Source: Gonatopus flavifemur (lineage: Eukaryota; Arthropoda; Insecta; Hymenoptera; Dryinidae). From it: a DNA stretch of 64,000 nt. The position numbers were made by a program, and so were the translations under genes. The notes beneath the pieces are model-generated. The model made no database searches and was not told where the DNA came from. It worked only from the letters and a program-made list of their open reading frames with translations. Shown here piece after piece: positions 23,201-34,412 of the stretch (position 1 is its first letter; every line of letters starts with the position of its first letter). The stretch is from assembly GCA_018340375.1 (NCBI GenBank), contig JAFFJZ010000013.1:310001-374000 (forward strand), written 5' to 3'.

Positions 23201-23324
23201 TGAATACATCAATGAGATCGCCAATGGCGAGAACTTTATAATTATGACGGATTCACTAAGTGTTGTGAAGGCTTTAGAAAATTGTAACATTAAGGGAATA
23301 CGAGCGGTAGATTTCCGCCGCTGA
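20276..23324 (+). pseudogene. LINE ORF2: endonuclease, RT and RNase H remnant
   Basis: The endonuclease starts MAYKEYKIEKL and has VMWNAR, VTETW, then after a frameshift near 20670 MGDINVHHALW and SDHSP, so all catalytic blocks remain. The frame then meets in-frame stops at 21352 (TGA) and 21640 (TGA). RT blocks follow: RPISLSSCMGKLLE, NGFRKGRGC, AAFLDVSGAYD, then a 279-bp palindrome, then LPQGAVISP and SFADDTG (catalytic DD). A further stop and apparent deletion near 23020-23130 precede an RNase H remnant (FSAETIAIS, MTDSLSVVKALE). Cleavage of target DNA and reverse transcription would be its roles; it is clearly inactive. Confidence 0.85.
22196..22474. mobile_element. 279-bp palindromic MITE in the LINE RT
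   Basis: Arms starting CAATGAACATTATGAGGACG and the inverse CGTCCTCATAATGTTCATTG match over most of their length, with AAGAGATC and AGATCTC pieces in the arms. It splits RT between LLKGD and the GQMEKRQTWKGLPQG part. No target duplication could be fixed because the arms may include it. Confidence 0.75.
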
Positions 23325-23534
23325 CGGTCCTTGCCTCGTTGTATACTGTATATCCCAACACATTGGATGTGTCGGTAAAACAGTATACGAAAATTATTGC
23401 TATCGAATTTCCGACAGATGGCGCTTTCGAGTTTCATACAATCCAAGACCAAAACCATAATATCGATCTATCTGATAGATGTCAGTGCATAAATTCACAA
23501 AATCAAAACAATTGTGATTATATATGTATATATA

Positions 23535-24825
23535 CGAGGGTGGATTGATAAGTTTCCGGCCTGACCAAGAAAAACAACGTTTTTAAGAATTCTTGTTTTT
23601 TTATTTCTCAACATAATCTCCTCCAAGGCTGATACATTTCTCATAGCGGTGTTCTAGTCTAGTAATGCCATCTCTATAGACTGATTCGTCAAGCTCCTCA
23701 AAATACCCATTTACAGCTTCGATTACTTCTTCATTGTCCGCAAATCTCTTACCGCCAAGCCATTTTTTGAGGTTAGGAAACAGATAATAGTCACTCGGGG
23801 CTAGGTCTGGAGAGTAGGGAGGGTGCGGCATTAATTCAAACTTCAGATCGTTGATTTTAGCCATCGCAACGATTGACGTGTGCGCTGGTGCGTTATCGTG
23901 ATGAAACAAGATTTTTTTCTTCGCCAGATGAGGTCGTTTAATTTTCACTTTGTGGCTCAAACGTTGCAATAAATCTGCGTAGTATTGACCAGTGATAGTT
24001 TTACCCTTCTCAAGGTAATCAATGTATATAATACCTCTTGCATCCCAAAAAACAGTAGCCATAACCTTGTTCGCCGAAAAAATTGTTTTTGCCTTCTTTG
24101 GAGTTGGTTCCCCTGGTCCAATCTACTGTTTAGACTGTTCTTTGGTTTCAGGAGTGTAGTGGTGGACCCAAGTTTCGTCAACGGTTACGAATCGACGCAA
24201 AAATTCGCTTGGATTACGCTTATACAACGCCAAATTGGCGGTAGAAATGTTCTTTCGAATCAATTTTTGGTCGACTGTTAGCAAACGCGGCACCCATCTT
24301 GCACAGAGCTTTTCCATATACAAATGTTGGTGCAAAATATTTTGTACACGTTCATATGACATCTTACAGGTCTCAGCTATCTCACGAACTTTTAATCTGC
24401 GATCTTTCAGCACTATTTGATGGATTTTTTCGATCATATCTGGAGTTGTGACCTCAATGGGGCGTCCTGAGCGAGGCTCATCAGAGGTGCTCACGACCCT
24501 TTTAAACTCGGAAACCCACTGCTTAACGGTTGAATATGATGGGGAGGATGTCCCCAGTGTTGAGTCCATCTCTTCTTTAATTTCCTTCGGCGTTAACCCC
24601 TTCAAATAAAAGTATTTGATGACAGCACGATTTTCCAGCTTTTCCATTTTTACGAAAAACACAGAGGCGTCTTGGTCAGCGTGCTCTCAAAACTAAACTA
24701 ACATGGCGATCGGACTGAAACTATAGCTACAAGCCATCTAAGGATGGTACTATAGAACGCCACCTCAAGGTAGGCCTAGTGGCGCCATCTCTTGGTCAGG
24801 CCGGAAACTTATCAATCCACCCTCG
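23535..24825 (-). mobile_element. DD34D mariner element
   Basis: A 1291-bp element with TA flanks. Left terminus CGAGGGTGGATTGATAAG is matched by its inverse at the right; inverted repeats are about 35 bp. Contains a nearly full transposase on the minus strand. Inserted into a TATATA-rich sequence just beyond the decayed LINE. Confidence 0.92.
23601..24647 (-). pseudogene. Mariner transposase (DD34D), one nonsense codon
   Basis: Frame of 348 codons from MEKLENRAV, the usual length for mariner. An N-terminal helix-turn-helix pair includes LTPKEIKEEM and YSTVKQWVSEFK. The catalytic motifs are VDETWVHHY, HHDNAPAH and YSPDLAPSDY, with 34 residues between second and third aspartate. A single TAG at 24123-24125 follows EQSKQ, where mariners have tryptophan; the frame resumes at once with IGPGEPTPKKAK. 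No other lesion seen. Cuts and pastes the element at TA sites when intact. A start at 24662 lacks an ATG, so 24647 is used. Confidence 0.9.
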
Positions 24826-24829
24826 TATA

Positions 24830-25800
24830 TATATGCGTTGATATGAAAACAATTGTTGAATAATAAATTTTATAAAAAGTGGAAGATTGATGTGCGATTA
24901 TAAAAATATAACGAAAATCGTGTTAAACATACTCGTGAAAAGTTTTACGCACGTGACACTGACATTTGTATTAGAGGTTATGTTTGTGAAAAGTAAATAG
25001 AGGGCACGTGGAATTACGTTCTTCCAAAATGATTCGCAGAGTTCATCAACCCTGAAGCGACAAGAACAGTCAGATAAGTAATCATAAAATTCCTGTAATA
25101 ACCTTGGAATATATTCTTGGAGTTTTGTTTCAGATTTAGAAAAATATTTAATTTATCATACAAGACATGAAATTTCAAATAAATTCCAAGAATATAGAAT
25201 ATTCAGGAATGAACAAATTTTCTTTGTAAAAACATTTTTTGTTGCAGGGGTTGAAGTTCTGTTTGGGAAAAATCAGTAGGAGCATTTCTTATGTGTTGTC
25301 GAGAGCAATTGATTCAACTTCAATGCCTTACGTGAGAACAAATCAAGACATTTGTTCCAATACTCAGCTATCTCCATCTATTATACTCGTCAATGACTGT
25401 AATAAGCTTCCCAAAACCAGGTATCGTATAATGTAAAGTGAAATCAGAAATACAATCGTACACTTCTGTTGAAGTAGTCAAACCATTAGTACGTATTTCT
25501 GACAAGTGAGTATAAAACATTGTATTATGAGGTATTTCACAAATTTTCTATTATAATTTTGATTTATCTTGAATAATTATAAAAGTCAATTATATACATG
25601 TGGTTTATACTTTTCAGTTCAATAATCTTGATGTGAAGATGTTGGCAGAGTGTAGCAGATTTGACATCATCGTTCAGCCATGGAAATAGTTTTATGAAAT
25701 TGGAAGAGATCTACGATTGCAATTTCCATAAATAAAATCAACATTAAGGTTCATACATACAGTTCAAACAATCTAGATATGATCTTCGACAAGGATATGT
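24830..25800. other. AT-rich DNA, no gene recognised
   Basis: Only short open frames. A short inverted repeat (AATATATTCTTGGA and TCCAAGAATATA-like) lies at 25100-25200. Confidence 0.4.
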
Positions 25801-25990
25801 AGTATCGATCGACTATATCCAATTTTGTTCATCGATCCATGGCATCGATCAACTGTATCCAATATTGTTCATGAATACATGGTATCGATCAACTACATCC
25901 AATATTGTTCATCGATACATGGTATTGATCAACTATATCCAGTATTGTTTATTATTACAGGGTATACTCACTATTGTTTATCAATACATG
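25801..25990. repeat. 40-bp minisatellite
   Basis: About four and a half copies of a 40-bp unit with ATATTGTTCAT, ATACATGGTATCGATCAACT. Later copies are more diverged. Confidence 0.75.
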
Positions 25991-26617
25991 GTATCAAACA
26001 CAGTGACTTAGATATGCGGTATTGACTAATGACACCTAGGATTATCAATTATTGGTATCATACAGAACTAAAGGTATTCCAGATCAGCACAATCACTTTC
26101 AATAAGGAAATTCTGTAAGTTTCCAAGAGAATGAAATAATGATCTTGAAAGTAAACAAAAATTTGGATACAGACTCAAACCAAAGCATTGCAAAAAATAG
26201 AAACTTTGAGCGTCCATTTAATATACATTGGATTAAATTCACTTCCAAATTCACAATTCACTTCATATGAAATTATACATCACTGTAAGTTCAATTCATT
26301 TTATTGAGAAAATTATATAATCTCTCACAGTACATATATCATATAAATAAGAGCTTGGATGATATTCCAGTAATCTCAATAAACTTGATTGAACTATATC
26401 ATATAAGTATATGTGATTCAAAAATTTTGAGGTCAGAAAATTACATGGATTGGAAATTTGTCAACGTCGGAATCGAATTCTATTCACTGGCACATCATCA
26501 CAGAATTTCCAATACTTCGCTATCCCTAATATTATAATGATTCAAAAATTCATCGAGTCTGATTGGATTATTATTGTAACACATGGTTCTATAGGAAATC
26601 AAGGTTCTATAGGACAC

Positions 26618-26700
26618 AAGTGTCGGTTTAGCTCAGGTTGATTAGGCACAGGTTATGTAGGTTGACGTTCAGGTAGGTTGTTTACAGCGGTTTCGGTTCC
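26618..26700 (+). ncRNA. Possible tRNA-like SINE fragment
   Basis: GGTTTAGCTCAGGTTGATTAGG resembles an A box and is followed by TAGGTTG repeats and GGTTTCGGTTCC in place of a B box. Weak relative of the copies at 9838 and 46538. Confidence 0.25.
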
Positions 26701-26899
26701 TCGAAGGTGCATAATAATTTCTCATCAGTACAACGAGCAATTACAAAATATTGCGGGGTTTGGGGATGTTGGTGAGAAGATAAAAATGATATATTTATTT
26801 TAATTTTCTTTTACAAAAATGACTAAAATCTGTGACAGATTTTTTCCCCCCTGAAATACACATTTTTCAAGAGTGCTTTTCGAAATATGCATCATATCT

Positions 26900-27095
26900 A
26901 AAACTCGTCTTGAAGAAGTCTAAAAGATATCTTCTAGATATCTAGTAAGAGTTCTAAAAGATGTCTTACTCAAGACATGTTTTGGATGTCTAAAACTGTC
27001 GCATAAGACATCTTTGAGACTCCTTTTAGATATCTTTTAGAACAGTTTGTAAGATATCTTGCGAAGTCGTAAGATATCTTTTAGATTTCGAAAAG
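26900..27095. repeat. AAGATATCTT-rich palindromic cluster
   Basis: Repeated short palindromes (TAAAAGATATCTT, AAGATGTCTTA, TTTAGATATCTTTTAG) in both directions; together they make a partly inverted structure. Probably a MITE, but ends and target duplication are not clear. Confidence 0.45.
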
Positions 27096-27785
27096 ATATC
27101 TTTTTTTCTATGTGGGCTATTATTTTTCAAAATCCAGGAATTCTTCTATTAGCACGGAATGGAAATTTTTCAATATTTTGCAACGTTCACCGGCTGAATA
27201 TTAGAGTCCAGAGGAAAGATTTTATTCGCTCGATTTCTTTACGTAAGTTTATGTCTTCTGGTCGTAGAATCTGAATATCGAAGTATTTTTGCAACATTAA
27301 TCATCGTTTCTTTATTGCAAACAATTAAATTGTTTAAACCGTCTGTAACAATTTTTTCTTTCTCGAAAACTATCGGTCATAGAAAAAAAACGTCGAGGAA
27401 CGTTTACATTGATCTTTCGAGACCAACCCCATAAAGGGGGGTGGGGGGAGGTTTTGAAAATTGGATATGGTATACTATTTCCAATTTTCAGAATTCCAAC
27501 TTTCGATTTTAGCGTGTGACGTTACGACTTGTGCAATACTTTTTTCCAGTTTCGAGCACCTGACGTCTTTTTCAATACAACTCTTCAATTGAGAACAGAG
27601 TTCTTCCTCGGTTTTGACATTGGTAATTGAAAGTCATTTTTCCTATAATGTGGATCACTTATCCTCTTGTGATGTCCCACATACACAGGGTTGCTGTAAG
27701 ATCCCGAATTTCGATGGGATCAACTAATTGCTGGCCTGTGTTGATTAGAATGAATAATAGAAACATAAAAAATGCCCTGCACTGG

Positions 27786-27896
27786 AAATACATACATACA
27801 TACATACATACATACATGCATACATGCATACATGCATACATGCATACATGCATACATGCATACATGCATACATGCATACATACATACATACATACA
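27786..27896. repeat. Microsatellite (CATA)n(CATGCATA)n(CATA)n
   Basis: Simple repeat of ACAT and GCAT tetranucleotides, about 110 bp. Open frames through it (YIHTYIHTCIHAYMHT on one strand, MYVCMHVCMYACMHVC on the other) are artefacts of the repeat. Confidence 0.95.
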
Positions 27897-28059
27897 TTTT
27901 TTTATACATTCCCTTTGTTCATGTTTCCAGTTTTCACATTTCATCCTCATGTCCAATATCCCATATATTCTGTACATTATTGTCTTCCTCTTTTTAATAC
28001 ATTATAAAATAAAATCTCAATTCTATTCTACATCATAAAGATTTCTTCAGATCTTCATC

Positions 28060-29610
28060 GCATCATTCACTGTTTATAATAATATAACCAGAGTTGCCAG
28101 TTTTCGAGAATACAAAATCTTCAGATTCAGGGTTGAAGTATCTTTAGATTTCTTCAGTTTCCTTTCAAAAATCTTCAAAAATTCTTTAGGTAGATCAAAC
28201 GTATAAATTTCATGCTGAATACTAATAAACCATATTTCAACGGTGAGGTGTCATTTGTTCTCTTGTTCGTTTGTTGATGACTTATAACTTTCCCAATTTT
28301 CTAATATTTTCCCTGGGAAAGCCTCAATGTCCCGACTTGATAATATCCTTAGAGAATTTATCCCGGAAGGACATATCCCGAAAGTTAGATTTTTCGACAA
28401 ATTCTCATTGGCTTGTCTTGAAGGATTTATGAGAAATTAGTGACATAGCCCAATCCAGTTTCTCCAGGGAATCGAACTTTTGATACTCTGGCACATTCTT
28501 TTTTTACCGTGATCACGATCCCACTTATGCCAAATCTTATTAGAATATCAATGTCCCGGAAAAATTTTAATCCAATTAGTGTCCGCTTTTGAAATGAATC
28601 ATCCAATCAATCAATGAGTTTTCGGAATATTGACCGAGAAAGCGGAAGTTTAAAAAACTAGATCTTATTGAATTCTTATTGATTTCAAAATATTATTCTG
28701 CTGACATTTCAGGGTATCACTTGGTGATTCCGAAATAATTCAATGAAGTCTAATTTTTTGAACTTTCGCTATCTGAGTGATATATTGATCATGAGGACAC
28801 CGTATTTTAGATCTGAGTAATCAAAGAATCGAATTTTGTCCGACCGAATATGAATAAATCTAGATTCGGACCATGGGCGTACCCAGGATTCGAAATAAGG
28901 GAGGGCAGTTAATGCTATTTGAAATGAAGAGGGAGGGGGGAAGATACAAATAAAACGCAAAATTCAACTTCTAGAGGGGGGCACCTTCCCCTTCTACCTC
29001 TCCCTGGGTACGACCATGTTATGATCTAACAACGTTATTCCAATTGACCATAACAATGTTTCTGAATCAACTAATGAGAAATCTGGGTAGAGTATCATAA
29101 TAACGAATGCACATAGTACCGGATGATCATAATCTCGAATAAAAAAATATAAATTCCAATAGAAATCCAATAATTGACCACTTTCATCATAAAAAATCAT
29201 TTGTTAACGCATAGTCAGTGTGAACAATTAATTTTTGACGATGAAAGTGGCCAATTATTGGATTTATATTGAAACTTATATTTTTTTTTCTTCGGGAACT
29301 ATGCACATTCGGATTATGACCATTCGGTATTATGCTCATTCAGTATTATAATACTTTACCAGGAATCTGTCTTCAGTTTGTTGATATTGTAATAACCTCT
29401 CTTAACGTATTTTTATATCAAAGCCGGCTTATTTAACTAATTTGGAATCTACTGATTCAAAGTTTGATATCAATTATTGCATATTATTGACATAGGGAAG
29501 TTGAAACGATTTGATGGTTTTCTCAAGCGAAAATCGACCAGACCACTCTACTTTGATTCATTGATCCAATTGGTAACAAAGGCGATGGTTCGTGAAATTC
29601 ATTTATCCCT
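28060..29610. other. Intergenic DNA, no gene recognised
   Basis: AT-rich. The stretch starting CCAGAGTTGCCAGTTTTC (28088) has a loose inverse relative near 30050-30195 (ends in CTGGCAACTCTG), perhaps marking a larger repeat. An inverted pair round TGAAAGTGG-CCA-ATTATTGGATT lies at 29140-29270. Confidence 0.35.
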
Positions 29611-29611
29611 T

Positions 29612-29945
29612 CCCAGATAGCATGTAACCAGTGATGCCAGCATTTGGTCGACCGAGTCGATTTTCCCCCTCCATCACGCTGTATACAATCAAATTTCTTT
29701 TGTCGGAGGTTTGATTGTGTGTGTGGAATTTCTATACAGACAGATGTGATGGAGAGGGAAAATCGACTCGGCCGACGAAATGCTGGCATCACTGCATGTA
29801 ACCTTGTGACAAGCTTGTCACTCATTTGTCATTGACTTGTTTTCAACAAGCTTAGCAGCGAAAATTTTAGAAAAAGATTATAACGATATGCTTGTCAATG
29901 AAAAGGGACATACAAGCTTGTGACAAGGTTAAATTGCTATCTGGG
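29612..29945. mobile_element. Outer MITE, CCCAGATAGC ends
   Basis: Left end CCCAGATAGCATGTAACC and, after the nested insert, CTTGTGACAAGCTTGT match the inverse of the right end (ACAAGCTTGTGACAAGG...GCTATCTGGG). TT flanks both sides. Without the insert it is about 160 bp. Confidence 0.7.
29629..29794. mobile_element. 166-bp hAT-type MITE nested in another MITE
   Basis: Ends CAGTGATGCCAGCATTT and its inverse, with the exact 8-bp target duplication CATGTAAC (29621-29628, 29795-29802), the hallmark of hAT transposition. Near-palindromic arms (CGAGTCGATTTTCCC). A one-ended relative starts at 46849. Confidence 0.88.
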
Positions 29946-32380
29946 TTGATTCTAATGAAATCACTGATTTTATAATAAATGTGAGTACAAAAGCAGATTG
30001 ATGGAACGTGGTTCAGATGGATTTTAAAATGGTTAGATTGGAAAAAATTATGAATCCTTGAAAATTCTTGAAATTTCCTCGGAATTCTGAAAATATCTTT
30101 GGATTTTCATCCAATTTCTTGATGTCTTTAAAAAATCTTGGACACAAATGATTTTCCTCAGATCTGAAGAAAAATCCTTAGACCTGGCAACTCTGAATAT
30201 AACGCAGTCCTACTTTATTCATTGTTAAATCATACATTCTCTCATTACATTTCATATTCCTTATTGTTACTTCTAAGCTTATATCCATGTTATCTCCCGC
30301 TCATTGCTCTTACGTGCACCTATCTTGTTGATATGGATATACCTTTACTTCTAGCCTGTGAAAGTACTCTCATTAATCTAATTCAATATGTCCGTCAATG
30401 TTTATCTAAATATGTCAGATCGTATTTACGATTGTACCATGTATTGTACGTGTATCATATCGTGTTTTCGATATCACATTTCATCAAATACATAGTCGGT
30501 TATTATTTTTTTCAGTTCCGTGAATGTTGTAATTTTATCGAAATCCACAATCTCTTCTAATGAATCATTGAATAAGTGCAGCAAATAAAATGCATTTGAA
30601 GCTTTTCCAAAGTGAGTATTAAAGTTCACAGTTCTATACACGTAACTAGTTTCTCCTATACTATATGTTGTGCAGTACCGCTTTTCTCTGTATTCTTGTG
30701 TAAAATAATACCTTATCACTAATGTATACATATTTAGTTGTTCGTAGTTCATTATACCCAATGTTTTCGAATTTCCTCTATCAAACATAATTTTGATTAT
30801 TCTGTTAATTATTGCTCTAACTCTCATTTTCAGATACTCGGGTGCTCTGCAATGGATTGTAATTCCGTACCTCAGATGTGGTTCTACCAAAGCATGATAT
30901 AATGTTTTTTTCGCGGCTATTGTAAGGTAATTGTTGACATGGTATATTTTTGATAAAATTAATCTCAATTTACTACACAGATTTTCTATATGTGATTTCC
31001 ATTTCAGGTCTGAATCTATCAACAATCCCAAATATTTCACCGTTCTTGAATAATCTAAACTCGTACAATTCTCACAGTTCGTTCTCGAAAGGCATTGATA
31101 TGTATGTATTTTCAATTTATTATTTTCGTTTTGTAAATCATAGTCTATTCTACCACTGCAAAGCATATTGACTTGTGTTTTTTTCGCGTTTATTACCAAT
31201 TTATTAATATATAAATATTTACATATGTTATCCAAATCCCGCTGAACGCATTCTATTCCCATTATTAGGTTTCTATGAGCAAAAAGGAAGGCTATATCGT
31301 CGGCATAAATATAAATTGTGGAATATAGACCCATACGAGTTAGATCATATATGTAAATATTGAACAGTATCGGCGAAAGGATTGCTCCTTGGAATACACC
31401 ATATTTTTGCACCTCAGGTATGCTCAAACAATTTCCTATTTTTACTTGTACCTGTCTATCTCTCAGGTAGTCCTGGAACCAGTTGAGCATTCTTCCCCCG
31501 ATTCCTACTCCCTGTAGTTTTTTGAGTAAAATTCGATAATCCACTGTGTCAAACGCTGCCAATAGGTCCAGATAAACCGAAATAGTGTATTTATATTCAT
31601 CAATTTTGCAATTTGCTTCATCGATGAATTTTTCTAAAAGTGAAGTTGTGGATTTACCTGGTATGAAGCCAAATTGTTGTTGACTTAATATTTTAGTGTT
31701 CGTACAATATTTACTCATCTCTTGATTTACAAAATATTCTAATATTTTCATTAATGAATTCAAACAACCTATTGGCCTATAATGTTTTGTTTCATTCTTC
31801 TTTCCATTCTTATATATTGGAGCTAACATAACCTTTTTCATGTTTGTAGGGGTTTTTCCTGATCTGAGGATGCAGTTATAAAGATGGATCAAAGTTGGAC
31901 CGAGCACTTCGATATTATTTTTTATATCCATCACCCTGATTCCATCTTTCCCTGGAGCACAGTTTATTTTTATATTATTCAATATATTCTGCATATCCAA
32001 TTTTGTCATGTTTCTCATGCTAAAACTCCTATCTCTTTCATGGCCGTTGACATTCCACGGTATATCTATCCTATCCTGAGTATCAATATCTTCTAGGTTT
32101 CCTCTTATGTTTTCTATTTTTTCCTGAAATGATGATAGAAATCTATTTGCTCAATTTTCCCTATCCTCTGTGCCGAATGAGTTGAGAATATTCTCTTGTG
32201 CCGATATTTTTTTTTCCTGCCTAGGATTTGATTAATACACTTCCAAGTTTCTCTAATGTTTCCAGTTTGTTTTTCCATTAATTTGAAGTAATATCTTCTT
32301 TTTTGTTTTCGTATTAAATTGATTAATCCATTCCTAACTTGTTTGAATTCAGCTTTCAATCTCTCATTATGTCTATCCTT

Positions 32381-34003
32381 ATGTTACCGCCCATTCTCGA
32401 CCAAAGTCTCGGCTACAGTGATAACCTTTTCTTTTTCCCTCACTTGACTCCTCATGATCTGCTACATTTCTATCATTTTTCTAACTCAAATACTATTCCT
32501 CCAGATGGGCTTCCTGGTCGATTCCTTAACCTGATCGCTCCGTCCATTTTTCCATTCCTACTGACCTTATTCAATTCCTCTCTCTTGCTATCTCTCTTTC
32601 CTATGGCGTGGAAACGCTCCTTCATTACACCTATACCTAAAACAAGATCTCCACAAACTCCACGTGATTTTCGCCCTATCTCCATTCTCTGTGAGTCATC
32701 TAAAATACTTGAAAAGATCGTCCATCACTTCTTGTGTGATTTTTTGACCAAGAATTCTCTACTTGACCAATATCAGTGTGGATTCATCAAACACCGCTCC
32801 ACTCAAACTGCTCTTTTAAAATTGACTGATGATGTTCGTGAAGCGATTGATAAGCGCATGATCACTCTTTTGGTGGGGTTTGATTTCTCAAGAGCTTTTG
32901 ATACCGTTAACTACTCTTTGCTTATACAAAAACTCGCTTCTTTCAATATATCTACCCCCGTGCTGAAGTGGTTTTGGTCCTATCTATCTGGTCGCACGCA
33001 ATCAGTTAGAAGCTCTAAAGGTTGCTCCGAATGGACTCCAGTTACCTCAGGTGTTCCCCAAGGCTCTCGCCTGGGCCCTCTCTTATTCGCACTGTATGTC
33101 ACCGACATAAATTCGATTATTCACCATTGTAAACTCTTTAAATTCGCTGATGACTTTTATATTTATTTGCATACTTCACTTTTTCTCATAGACGAATGTA
33201 TCTCGAAATTGAATGACGATATACAGAGAATTGCCAGCTGGTGCTCCACCAACTACCTAATTCTGAACCCCTTGAAAACCAATTGCATGATCCTTGGTTC
33301 TCCACGTTACGTCAACGATATTTCTCTTCGCTCCTTACCGGACATCATACTTCAGGGCACCTTTATAAATCTTGTCTCTTCGCTTAAATCGCTTGGGATT
33401 ATTCTGACACCTTCTCTTAATTGGAATGAGCAAGTAACTTCTGCCTGCAGGAAAGTCTCGTGCGCACTCTACCAATTGCGACTTAATGGCAACGCACTCT
33501 CTATCCAGATGAGAACTAAACTGATTTCAACGCTAGTTATACCCTATTTTGATTATTGTTGCTTAGTTCTCACTGATCTCTCCGAAGGAGACAGTATACG
33601 TCTGCAGCGTAAACTGAATGCCTGCGTGCGATTTATTTTCAATCTCAGGAAAGATGTCCACATCTCTCCTTTCTTCACGCGCCTCGGCTGGCTCAAACTT
33701 TCTGAGCGACGGAAATTTTTCCTGGGGTCGTACTTGCATCATCTATTTGCTTTCAAGGATCCTCCTTTTCTTTACGATCGTTTCAACTTTGGTACCTCTG
33801 ATGCAATTCGTTGCACTAGATCGAATAGGGGGCTCCTTAAAATACCACTGCATCGTACTACCACATATCAAAAATCTTTTTTGATAACAGGTAGTAAACT
33901 CTGGAACACGATCCCAGATAACATCAAGTGTAGCTCTTCCCCTAACGTCTTCAAAAAGAGGTATTATGACTTCTTGCTCACCTCCACCCTTTCTCACTCA
34001 TAG
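32381..34003 (+). CDS. Reverse transcriptase, 540 aa, open but 5' truncated
   Basis: RT palm motifs all present: FRPISILCESSKILEKIV, QCGFIKHRSTQTALL, VGFDFSRAFDTVNY, GVPQGSRLGPLLFALYV, FKFADDFYIY (catalytic DD) and a C-terminal region with LGIILTPSLNWNEQV. The ATG at 32381 coincides with the insertion point, so the true protein would start further upstream with an endonuclease. No stop or frameshift within the RT. It cannot retrotranspose in cis without the missing parts, though the RT itself may be intact. No RNase H seen. Confidence 0.85.
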   Translation: MLPPILDQSLGYSDNLFFFPHLTPHDLLHFYHFSNSNTIPPDGLPGRFLNLIAPSIFPFLLTLFNSSLLLSLFPMAWKRSFITPIPKTRSPQTPRDFRPISILCESSKILEKIVHHFLCDFLTKNSLLDQYQCGFIKHRSTQTALLKLTDDVREAIDKRMITLLVGFDFSRAFDTVNYSLLIQKLASFNISTPVLKWFWSYLSGRTQSVRSSKGCSEWTPVTSGVPQGSRLGPLLFALYVTDINSIIHHCKLFKFADDFYIYLHTSLFLIDECISKLNDDIQRIASWCSTNYLILNPLKTNCMILGSPRYVNDISLRSLPDIILQGTFINLVSSLKSLGIILTPSLNWNEQVTSACRKVSCALYQLRLNGNALSIQMRTKLISTLVIPYFDYCCLVLTDLSEGDSIRLQRKLNACVRFIFNLRKDVHISPFFTRLGWLKLSERRKFFLGSYLHHLFAFKDPPFLYDRFNFGTSDAIRCTRSNRGLLKIPLHRTTTYQKSFLITGSKLWNTIPDNIKCSSSPNVFKKRYYDFLLTSTLSHS

Positions 34004-34412
34004 ACATATACTCCTTTTCAAGTAGGTTCATCGTGGTTCATCTTACGCTTTTCTTGCCTTCATCTTCATTCTGCGCATTTATAACTATTGTATCTCTATT
34101 TTATATCTGTATTTTCATTTGCCTTCATCTTCATTCTGCGCATTTATAACTATTGTATCTCTATCTTATATCTGTATTTTCATTTCTCACACCTTTGTAG
34201 TCTCATCCTCACTCTCATTCTCATTTCATCTTTATTTTTAAATTCATTCATTCTGCCTTCTTTTTGCTTTTCGGGCTGTGGGTTTAATGCTGTATATATA
34301 TAAGTATTTTTGTATATAATATCTTTGTTATTGTTTATACTTCTTTCTCAATTGTTCCACAGGATGTTCATCCTAGAACATAAATAAACATATCTATCTA
34401 TCTATCTATCTA
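32381..34412 (+). mobile_element. 5'-truncated LINE with (TATC)n tail
   Basis: Inserted in the minus-strand LINE with duplicated target TCTATCCTT (32372-32380 and 34413-34421). Ends in a tetranucleotide (TATC)n tail, as in several LINE clades that lack poly-A tails. Carries an RT frame and about 400 bp of 3' UTR, which contains a local tandem repeat (CATTTATAACTATTGTATCTC) near 34080-34190. Endonuclease and ORF1 are missing. Confidence 0.9.

Larger units (their letters stand above)
15610..23324 (+). mobile_element. I-group LINE, inactive, with nested insertions
   Basis: ORF1 with zinc knuckles (15777-17345) is followed by a decayed ORF2 with apurinic-type endonuclease, RT and an RNase H remnant (20276-23324). 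The presence of RNase H with an ORF1 of this type points to the I group. It is interrupted by a solo LTR (17368-20162) that itself contains a mariner-type element, and by a 279-bp palindrome in the RT. The 5' end near 15610 is approximate, and the 3' end is lost near 23330. Confidence 0.8.

Noticed and set aside
27627..28038. Long frames over the ACAT/GCAT microsatellite (both strands)
   Set aside because: Composition is forced by the tetranucleotide repeat; no initiation context or homology.
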